A stretch of 8,069 nucleotides of DNA from CAYWKL01 sp964459095 (lineage in GTDB: Bacteria > Patescibacteriota > Microgenomatia > Daviesbacterales > UBA10151): assembly GCA_964459095.1 (NCBI GenBank), contig CAYWKL010000041.1, positions 1 through 8,069 of the forward strand. The letters run 5' to 3'. Made by a program: the position numbers and the translations under genes. Every line of letters starts with the position of its first letter. Positions within the stretch are counted from its first letter, which is position 1. The notes beneath the pieces are model-generated. The model had not been told where the DNA came from. It worked only from the letters and a program-made list of their open reading frames with translations, and did not search any database. This document shows positions 1 through 5,439 of the stretch, in pieces.

Positions 1-428
1 AACAAGGTTTTAATTTTGCCCCTCCTGATTGTCTTCCTAAAGGTCAAAAAAATGTGTTTCTCCAAGAGGGAACTTGTGTTCCAGACACAAGTAAAACAGG
101 AGGGAGTTCTTTTTCTACTATGCTTGGGGAAGTAAAAGCCCCTCCACAACTCGGTAATTTATTAGGTAGTAGTGGAAAGGCTGATACTGAGATATCAAAT
201 ATTTTAAGCAGATTTGTTGAGCTTTTATATATGGGAGCTAGCTTAATATTTGTACTTTATTTTTTATGGAGTTCTATAGAGTTTATCTATTCCCAGGGAA
301 ACAAAGAACAAATTTCTGAGGCAAGAGGAAGAATAACCTGGGCTATAATTGGGATTTTTATTTTAGCTTTAGTTTTTGTAGTTTTAAGGGTCTTAAGTCA
401 GATTACTGGTTTTAAGTTCTTTACCTAG
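1..428 (+). CDS. T4SS-pilin-like two-helix membrane protein (5' end outside window)
   Basis: The frame is open from base 3 to the TAG at 426-428, so the gene probably begins before the window. An internal GTG at 54 could start a 124-residue product, but the codons upstream of it read as protein (including a PPDC motif) and no ribosome binding site precedes it. Counting from that GTG, a short Gly/Ser-rich segment with one cysteine is followed by two hydrophobic helices, about residues 57-80 and 93-117. The polar loop between them contains GNKEQISEARGRITWAIIG. A two-helix layout with a short loop of the form 'G-(N/D)-K/P-x5-(A/G)-(R/K)-x-I' is typical of the VirB2/TrbC-like 'T4SS_pilin' family of Patescibacteria, predicted to sit in the cytoplasmic membrane and possibly assemble into a filament or channel. 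The family call rests on motif and topology only. It is the first gene seen of the rightward envelope cluster. Confidence 0.72.
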   Translation, partial: QGFNFAPPDCLPKGQKNVFLQEGTCVPDTSKTGGSSFSTMLGEVKAPPQLGNLLGSSGKADTEISNILSRFVELLYMGASLIFVLYFLWSSIEFIYSQGNKEQISEARGRITWAIIGIFILALVFVVLRVLSQITGFKFFT

Positions 429-468
429 AAGAGGACTTAGGATTTGAGTTTAAATTGCATACTCAATC

Positions 469-489
469 ATTCCGTACTTGGTACGGAAT
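469..489. repeat. Perfect 9-bp stem hairpin (left REP-like unit)
   Basis: ATTCCGTAC at 469-477 is the exact reverse complement of GTACGGAAT at 481-489, leaving a three-base TTG loop. It lies 41 bp after the stop codon of the pilin-like gene. No T tract follows it, so it is not a standard intrinsic terminator, although a stem this strong could slow polymerase or protect the upstream mRNA's 3' end. Confidence 0.7.
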
Positions 490-511
490 CTATAAAAATA
501 ATTACTTGTAG

Positions 512-531
512 ATTCCCGCTTTCGCGGGAAT
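512..531. repeat. dRS3-like palindrome, 8-bp stem (right REP-like unit)
   Basis: ATTCCCGC at 512-519 pairs exactly with GCGGGAAT at 524-531 around a TTTC loop. The form ATTCCC-N8-GGGAAT matches the pattern known as dRS3 in Neisseria, and similar GTCATTCCCGC palindromes are scattered between genes in many unrelated bacteria. The similarity is in pattern and does not imply common descent. No T run follows the stem. Confidence 0.7.
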
Positions 532-543
532 GACATGGGTAGT

Positions 544-581
544 TTCACAAGAACTGTAAAACTCATGTTAAACTTATAATA
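544..581 (+). promoter_or_regulatory. Candidate extended -10 promoter for the hydrolase/protease operon, possibly leaderless
   Basis: TTCACA at 544-549 (5 of 6 to the -35 consensus) is followed after 19 bp by TAAACT at 569-574, with TG at 566-567 forming an extended -10 (TGnTAnnnT). Seven bases separate this hexamer from the ATG at 582, so transcription would be expected to begin at or within a base or two of the start codon. No Shine-Dalgarno sequence precedes the gene, which agrees with a leaderless message. The 19-bp spacing is slightly long. Prediction by eye only. Confidence 0.35.
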
Positions 582-2741
582 ATGTCTAAGTTCGTATATA
601 GGAAAATAGTTTTTTTGTTTTTTGTTTTTTTGTTTTCATACTACATACTACATACTACATACTACATTTCCCCTACCTTTGCTGCTATAAGAGATTTCCC
701 TGACTGCCAGCCAGGCGGGACTGCTCCTGTAACAGCTAATGTTGAGCCTATTGAAAATTCTACTGATATGCTTTTAAATGCACTTGTTTACCCTGGTGTA
801 AATAAAGAAATCCAGGAAAATCCTCAAAAAGATAAAACAGTTTGCCCTGGGATTTCTAATAATTGGCTGACTAATATAGTAAAAATCCCCTGCTCATTAC
901 CCATAATAGGGAATTTTTGCCCTCAAAGCTTATCCCTTGGGTCAAACACAGTTTTATTTGATTCAAAAACTTTAGTCTGGAAAAACGCAAATCTCTACCC
1001 GAATTTAATATATGAGGATCAGCCTTCTAATAAAGATGTAATCCAGGATACATCTTCTTCTGAAGTAGGGGATAAAGTAGTAAGCGCTGTAGCTGATAGA
1101 GCAGGATTAAATTATGGAAATTATTTTTCAACTGATATCCCAAGAGAAGTTTATATTGAGGGCAGTAAAACTCCTGTAAAACTTGTAAAAAGACTGGATG
1201 AAAATGCTGCTTTAAAGCAGGCAGGCAATAAAATAGAAAATGATGAACGCACAACCCAGCTTTGTCCATCTGCGGATTTATATGTAACAGGCACTTTTTA
1301 CCCTGGTTTTACACCTAAAGCTTTAGAAGAATGTGCAGGATTTCTTTCTGATGCTTCTTTACAGTTAAATTTATCTTCACAAAAGGATTTTTGTGCCTCC
1401 CCCCCTGATTTAAACCAGGAAAATTATTTCCTTGGGGCTTTTGGTTTACCTTTGCAGGATACATCAAACCTTGAGAAAAAAAAGTTAAATGCAACTTCTT
1501 ACTGGTCTTTGCTTGTACCAGAGGTATCTACTGGTGGTATCCCATTAACCTCTCCTTCTGGTAAAAAAGGACCAGGTATTTTAGAACATGACTGGTGCAG
1601 CGCTTCTATGGAAGGCTCTATCAGAGTTAAAAAATTAGATGGGAGTGTTGAGACATATAGTTATGCCGGCCACGAGGGCTCTTCCCAGGTGAGTGGAAGT
1701 TGCTGGAACGGAGCTGTTAGTAATACACGTTTTGAAAAGGTAAATGTGCCATTTGGAAGAGGAGCATATTCAAAAAGCGTTATTCCTTATAGAACCATTG
1801 CAGTTGATAAAAATGAAATACCTTATGGTAGCGTAATTTATATTCCGTCAGTTCGGGGTAAAGAAATTATTGATTCTTCTGGTAATAAAGTCATACATGA
1901 CGGGTATTTTTTTGCTGGAGACGCTGGTGGAGCAATAAAGAAAAATCACATTGATGTATTCATAGGAGGAACTGATAAAAGCGAGCTTCCTGCTATAACT
2001 GACTCTTTCGTAAGTAAAACTTCTTTTGAGGCGTTTTTAGTCAAAGATCAAACAATTATTGATTATCTATCAAGTCTAAATTCTAATAATTGCATAGCTC
2101 CTCCTCAAAATGTAATCCCTGGAGAAACTCCTCAAACAGGAGATTATAAAGTTGAAGTGTATGCAGTTTTTGACAAAGACCAAAAAGACTTGGATAACCC
2201 TAAAACCTATGAAAAAATAAGGACTATGCTAAGCAAAGTGCAAAACTTCTACCAAGAAAAGACCGGAAAAAGCATTAGTTTTGGCGGTTTGCAAACTGCA
2301 GTTGCTGACCGCGATGTAGATTATCTAAATAGAAGCCAATCAGAAATATCAAACGATTTAGCTAAAATAATTAATAGTGGGTTACCCTTTCCAGAAAAAC
2401 AAGTTTCACTGATATTTGTAAATGGCAAAATTACAAAGCCATTGTGGGGAGGAGTTACTTATATCCCTGGCTCTAATGATATAAACTTCCCCATACTATC
2501 TTTGATAGCTGATAGTGCATTTGCAAGCACACTTGAGTGCGATACTGCTGATGATCCTGCCTGTAACCTGGGCTTTTTGATAATAGCACATGAGCTAGGT
2601 CATGCTTTTGGCCTAGGCCATGTTAGGGACGAGGATAACCTAATGTGCGGCGGAGAAGGTTGCGGAGCAGGCTATATAAAAGATTCAAACTTAACTCAAA
2701 GCCAAATAGAAAAAGTTAAATTATCTCCATTTTTAAAATAA
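582..2741 (+). CDS. Secreted 3D-domain cell-wall hydrolase fused to matrixin-like zinc metalloprotease
   Basis: This 719-residue exported protein probably cuts peptidoglycan and protein. A signal peptide (basic start, hydrophobic stretch about residues 9-32) ends in SPTFAA, a plausible signal peptidase site. Residues about 35-375 form a cysteine-containing region I do not recognise. A 3D domain follows (about 385-465): RTIAVDKNEIPYGSVIYIP, AGDAGGAIK and HIDVFIGG supply the three conserved aspartates, D409, D447 and D458, as in MltA/YocH-type wall enzymes with a double-psi beta-barrel. After a Pro-rich linker (504-518), the C-terminal 200 residues carry the metzincin motif HELGHAFGLGH, with zinc ligands H670, H674 and H680 and catalytic E671. 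The Met-turn M688 lies eight residues after the third histidine, the spacing of matrixins. Fourteen cysteines, including C653, C661, C689 and C694 around the zinc site, suggest disulfides. Next to pilin- and VirB6-like genes it could play the wall-opening role of VirB1. No Shine-Dalgarno site precedes the ATG. The substrate is unknown. Confidence 0.9.
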   Translation: MSKFVYRKIVFLFFVFLFSYYILHTTYYISPTFAAIRDFPDCQPGGTAPVTANVEPIENSTDMLLNALVYPGVNKEIQENPQKDKTVCPGISNNWLTNIVKIPCSLPIIGNFCPQSLSLGSNTVLFDSKTLVWKNANLYPNLIYEDQPSNKDVIQDTSSSEVGDKVVSAVADRAGLNYGNYFSTDIPREVYIEGSKTPVKLVKRLDENAALKQAGNKIENDERTTQLCPSADLYVTGTFYPGFTPKALEECAGFLSDASLQLNLSSQKDFCASPPDLNQENYFLGAFGLPLQDTSNLEKKKLNATSYWSLLVPEVSTGGIPLTSPSGKKGPGILEHDWCSASMEGSIRVKKLDGSVETYSYAGHEGSSQVSGSCWNGAVSNTRFEKVNVPFGRGAYSKSVIPYRTIAVDKNEIPYGSVIYIPSVRGKEIIDSSGNKVIHDGYFFAGDAGGAIKKNHIDVFIGGTDKSELPAITDSFVSKTSFEAFLVKDQTIIDYLSSLNSNNCIAPPQNVIPGETPQTGDYKVEVYAVFDKDQKDLDNPKTYEKIRTMLSKVQNFYQEKTGKSISFGGLQTAVADRDVDYLNRSQSEISNDLAKIINSGLPFPEKQVSLIFVNGKITKPLWGGVTYIPGSNDINFPILSLIADSAFASTLECDTADDPACNLGFLIIAHELGHAFGLGHVRDEDNLMCGGEGCGAGYIKDSNLTQSQIEKVKLSPFLK
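610..636 (+). repeat. Interrupted T tracts (T7-G-T6-G-T7-G-T4) in signal-peptide codons
   Basis: Runs of 7, 6, 7 and 4 T residues separated by single G bases encode the hydrophobic core VFLFFVFLF of the hydrolase/protease signal peptide. The period is about seven bases, close to that of the adjacent heptamer array. Such tracts are prone to slippage, and a one-base change would shift the frame near the start of the protein. Confidence 0.6.
637..667 (+). repeat. 7-bp tandem repeat (CTACATA, about 4.4 copies) inside the signal-peptide codons
   Basis: The unit CTACATA occurs at 641-647, 648-654 and 655-661, with a partial copy at 662-667 and four matching bases at 637-640, all without mismatch. 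It encodes YYILHTT followed by YYI, because three 7-base units make seven codons. Seven is not a multiple of three, so gain or loss of one unit would put the rest of the 719-residue gene out of frame. This is the structure of a contingency (phase-variable) locus, although variation itself cannot be seen in one sequence. Confidence 0.85.
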
Positions 2742-2742
2742 A

Positions 2743-3279
2743 ATGTTTAAAAAAAAGACATTTCTTTTAATTTTTTTTCTGATTATTCTTATAGTTTTGA
2801 TCTTAACTCTATCTTTAAGAAAAACAGGTTTAAGTAAACCTCTCCAAGAAAAACTAGATGTAAATACCCAAACCTTCCTCCCAATAACTACTTCTTTACC
2901 AAAAAGTCCTCTTCCTGCAACCAGTTTTCCTCCAGTAAACTTAAATCCTTCTGTAAACCAAAGCCTTACAAAACCTTCATTCACAGAAGGGGATGTAAAA
3001 GTATTTAGAATCACCCCAGGAAAATCCAAGTGTGAACCATCCCAGATAATAGTTGAGACAGGAGATAAAATAAGACTTTCATTTGAAGGCCTAGGAGGTT
3101 TTAAAGAATCCCAAATAAAGGGAATTTTATCTCAGGAGGATGTTTTAAGAACTACTGCTAGCAATGAGGTAACTTATGAGCTTAAAGCCTTGCAACCTGT
3201 TGATTTACAACTCTTCTGTAAAGAGTTTGAGGAAGATCCGGATAAGTTCGGCAATTTTATTATAAAAGAGGCTCGCTGA
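2743..3279 (+). CDS. Membrane-anchored protein with possible copper-free cupredoxin-like domain
   Basis: This 178-residue protein starts with MFKKK and a strongly hydrophobic helix (about residues 6-25), either an uncleaved anchor or a signal sequence. A Pro/Ser/Thr-rich stalk (about 30-82) follows, then a beta-rich domain (about 84-178). The order CEPSQIIVETGDKIRLSF, a middle FKESQIKGI segment, and LQLFCKEF ending in GNFIIKE resembles the strand pattern of cupredoxins ('P-x-x-I-x-V-x-x-G-D' to 'F-x-C' to 'G-x-I'). The protein has no histidine and no methionine beyond the start, so a normal type I copper site is impossible. C97 and C159 could instead pair as a disulfide. The ATG lies one base after the stop of the hydrolase/protease gene, so the two are almost certainly co-transcribed and perhaps translationally coupled. 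The fold is a guess from pattern, and a structural or accessory role at the outer face of the membrane fits the context. Confidence 0.7.
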   Translation: MFKKKTFLLIFFLIILIVLILTLSLRKTGLSKPLQEKLDVNTQTFLPITTSLPKSPLPATSFPPVNLNPSVNQSLTKPSFTEGDVKVFRITPGKSKCEPSQIIVETGDKIRLSFEGLGGFKESQIKGILSQEDVLRTTASNEVTYELKALQPVDLQLFCKEFEEDPDKFGNFIIKEAR

Positions 3280-3282
3280 ATT

Positions 3283-3318
3283 TTGACTTTCTTTATGTAT
3301 ATTTGCTACTGTTAAATT
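3283..3318 (+). promoter_or_regulatory. Candidate extended -10 promoter for the VirB6-like gene, possibly leaderless
   Basis: TTGACT at 3283-3288 (5 of 6 to the -35 consensus) is followed after 18 bp by TACTGT at 3307-3312, with TG at 3304-3305 giving TGnTAnnnT. Six bases separate this hexamer from the ATG at 3319, which places the expected start of transcription on the start codon. No Shine-Dalgarno site is present. The arrangement closely matches the one upstream of the gene at 582, which raises confidence in both. It suggests the VirB6-like gene has its own transcript in addition to read-through. Confidence 0.4.
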
Positions 3319-5433
3319 ATGCTTTCCACTGCCTTAAGAATAGTTATTGGTTTATTGCTGGTAGTTATTAGTTTATTTATAAGTACATCTTCTGTATTTG
3401 CTCAGCAAACTTTTACTAACAATCTATCGGATTCTGATACGCAATCCCCTTACACTTTACAAAGTAGAATTGCAGGCCCATTTAAAACCTCAGATACTGT
3501 ACATTTGACCGGGTCTTTTACGCAACAACCACCTAATCCTCAAAACCCTCCACAAGGAGTACCAGGACAAAGCATTAAAATAGAGATCCGGCAAGATGAA
3601 AAAGAGCTTTGTAATGGCTGCCGCGTAACTACAGCAACTGGCAGTGATGTTGGTGCAAAGGAAGGGGATTTTGGTTACAATATAGATATATCTTCACTAG
3701 GGCTTGAAGCAGGACAATCGGTATTTGTCACTCTAACAACTGAGACTTCTTCAAAATTCCTGTCTAATCAACTGTCCTTTGTGGTTGAAGGTGGCGGAGG
3801 AACACCTGGAAATACTCAAGATCCAGGAAGTACAGAGATAAGCGGCGGCACAGATAGATTTAATACCCAGGGAGGCATAGGCTCCTCTACTCTTAACTCC
3901 TCTTATGGCCCTCTTCCTCATACAAGCTACACATTGGAGAATGTACTCGATACATTCGCAGGTTGTTTTTTATTATCTCACAGTTTAGGCGGTGGAGATG
4001 ATCTACCTACAGACGGATGCGCCTCCCGCGTTAAGGGAAAGCTTACAATTACCACTGGTGGTACGCCCAGTGGCGGGGGGATGGGTGTGACAACTAAAGT
4101 ACTTGCAATTTTATATAATAATCCACCTACCTCATCTAGGGAATATCTGGCTGATTTAGGTTCTAATTTAGGAATAGTTGACACAGCCTATGCTCAAGGA
4201 GTAGGCGGATCAGGAGATGGTGTTTTAAAACCCATTCTTAATTTGTGGAAGGTCTTTAGAAATTTAGCATATCTTGGATTTATCTTAGTTTTTATTATTG
4301 TGGGATTTATGATCATGTTTAGGCAAAGACTCAACCCTCAAACAGTAGTTACTATGCAATCAGCTATACCAGGTTTAGTTATTGGTCTTATATTAGTAAC
4401 ATTTAGCTATTTTTTATCAGCTTTAATTGTTGATTTATCCTTTATAGGAATGAAGCTTGTAGCCTATATTTTTTCAACGAGTTCTTTAGGAAATATAGTA
4501 GGAGATCCATCTGGTATATTACCAGGAGGAATTGGACCTACCAATCAAGGTATTCAAACTCTTGCTGAAGAGGGGAATATTTTTGGGATGTGGTGGGCTT
4601 TTATTAATAATCCTGCTTTACAAAATAATATTATTTACCCTCTCACGCAATATTTTAATACGACCGAAATTATAGCCGGGCTTTTCGGATCCTCAGCTTC
4701 AGAAGCTGTAAATAATCAGGGCTTCCTCTCAAATATAATAAATCTTAATTTAGGCGCAGTAGTTGCCCAAGGAGTTGGTGCTATCACTTCAGGCATAGGC
4801 TATGGTCTTGGATTTTTCATCTCAGCTATAGTAGTAATAGCTTTATTTATTCAACTAATAAGATTGCTCTGGGGTTTAATAAGTGCATATATTACTATTT
4901 TACTTTTTACTATTTTTTCTCCTATCATAATTGCCATTGGATCGATTCCAGGTAGGGGTGGGGTAATAAGCTATTGGTGGAAAACTTTACTTGGAAATGT
5001 TTTAATTTTTCCTGCAGTATTTTTTGTTTTTTTATTCGCAGGGTCTTTTTTAGCCGAAGGGAATGTAGCTGATTTTCAAAATACCCTACCTTTATTTTCC
5101 GGTATCCAAATTCCAGTATTAAAAGCCATAATAGGGTATGGTTTAGTCTTAGGTAGCCCTGCAGTACCGGGATTGGTTAAGCAGGCTTTGGGTGTTAAAG
5201 ATATTACAGCAATCCAGCAAGCTGCATTTGCAGGAGGAGCTGCAGGATTTAATATGGGTAAGGCACCAGTTGAATACGCGTTAAAGCCGATTGCAGCGCA
5301 ACGACAAGCTTATAGAGAACAACAATTGCGTGAGAGATTTACCGCTGAGGGTGCAACACCTGCTGAACGAGAAGCTTCTAGAAAACAACTGGCTACAGGA
5401 AAACCATGGCTTACTTGGTTTAACCGTATGTAA
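3319..5433 (+). CDS. VirB6/TrbL-like polytopic membrane protein with large exported N-terminal region
   Basis: This 704-residue protein opens with a signal peptide ending SSVFAQQ (cleavage near residue 29). Residues about 30-160 look like an Ig-like beta domain (SPYTLQSRIAGPFKTSDTVH, with a CxxC pair at C98/C101). A Gly/Ser/Thr-rich linker and a second small region with C216 and C234 follow. After the TAYAQGVGGSGDG segment come hydrophobic spans at about 314-335 and 350-386. A loop (about 387-480) leads to a dense membrane block: about 482-543, 556-580 and 600-625. A basic, Gln/Arg-rich tail (about 630-704) is probably cytoplasmic. Several long helices flanked by an FRQRLNPQ loop resemble TrbL/VirB6-type inner-membrane channel proteins of type IV secretion systems, which VirB6 lines or gates. 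The exported domain is an addition typical of Patescibacteria versions. The start is supported by the signal peptide; no ribosome binding site is visible. It lies 39 bp after the anchored protein gene. Confidence 0.8.
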   Translation: MLSTALRIVIGLLLVVISLFISTSSVFAQQTFTNNLSDSDTQSPYTLQSRIAGPFKTSDTVHLTGSFTQQPPNPQNPPQGVPGQSIKIEIRQDEKELCNGCRVTTATGSDVGAKEGDFGYNIDISSLGLEAGQSVFVTLTTETSSKFLSNQLSFVVEGGGGTPGNTQDPGSTEISGGTDRFNTQGGIGSSTLNSSYGPLPHTSYTLENVLDTFAGCFLLSHSLGGGDDLPTDGCASRVKGKLTITTGGTPSGGGMGVTTKVLAILYNNPPTSSREYLADLGSNLGIVDTAYAQGVGGSGDGVLKPILNLWKVFRNLAYLGFILVFIIVGFMIMFRQRLNPQTVVTMQSAIPGLVIGLILVTFSYFLSALIVDLSFIGMKLVAYIFSTSSLGNIVGDPSGILPGGIGPTNQGIQTLAEEGNIFGMWWAFINNPALQNNIIYPLTQYFNTTEIIAGLFGSSASEAVNNQGFLSNIINLNLGAVVAQGVGAITSGIGYGLGFFISAIVVIALFIQLIRLLWGLISAYITILLFTIFSPIIIAIGSIPGRGGVISYWWKTLLGNVLIFPAVFFVFLFAGSFLAEGNVADFQNTLPLFSGIQIPVLKAIIGYGLVLGSPAVPGLVKQALGVKDITAIQQAAFAGGAAGFNMGKAPVEYALKPIAAQRQAYREQQLRERFTAEGATPAEREASRKQLATGKPWLTWFNRM

Positions 5434-5439
5434 AGCGAC

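Larger units (their letters stand above)
467..533. repeat. Inverted pair of REP-like palindromes (REPIN/BIME-like element)
   Basis: Two short palindromes lie head to head in the 153-bp gap between the pilin-like and hydrolase genes. The left unit (467-492) begins TCATTCC and ends GGAATCTA. The right unit (509-533) begins TAGATTCC and ends GGAATGA, so its reverse complement has the same flanks as the left unit. A 16-bp AT-rich spacer separates them. Two REP units in inverted orientation is the layout of REPIN/BIME elements, which RAYT (IS200-like Y1) transposases mobilise in trans. The cores differ (GTAC-rich on the left, CCGC/GCGG on the right), so the units have diverged or come from two subfamilies. 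No transposase lies in the window. The RNA could fold into a long hairpin and weaken read-through from the upstream gene. Confidence 0.6.

Noticed and set aside
469..531. The two hairpins as intrinsic terminators of the pilin-like gene
   Set aside because: Neither stem is followed by a run of T, and their flanks match each other as an inverted repeat pair, which fits a REP element better. A partial terminating effect is not excluded.
575..580. Perfect TATAAT just before the ATG at 582
   Set aside because: If this were the -10, transcription would start around 587, after the start codon. The TAAACT box with upstream TG at 566-574 is better placed. TATAAT also arises easily in AT-rich DNA.
637..667. 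Heptamer array as a CRISPR or iteron array
   Set aside because: The units are contiguous 7-mers without spacers and lie in frame within a signal-peptide coding region, so neither a CRISPR nor a replication iteron array fits.
1027..1269. Minus-strand open frame of 80 codons
   Set aside because: It lies wholly inside the hydrolase/protease gene, has low-complexity Leu/Gln/Tyr-rich composition, and is opposite well-supported coding sequence.
786..1305. Shared TTTACCCTGGT at about 786 and 1295 in the 719-residue gene
   Set aside because: It encodes YPG in both places, but the surrounding residues do not align, so it is probably coincidence and not a domain duplication.
2733..3029. Minus-strand open frame of 98 codons
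   Set aside because: It is antisense to the anchored protein gene. The plus-strand frame has a proper hydrophobic anchor and domain pattern, and the minus frame has none.
3277..3279. Possible UGA recoding, as in Gracilibacteria or Absconditabacteria
   Set aside because: TGA here ends a gene at a sensible place, and the long genes contain no in-frame TGA, so the standard bacterial code applies.
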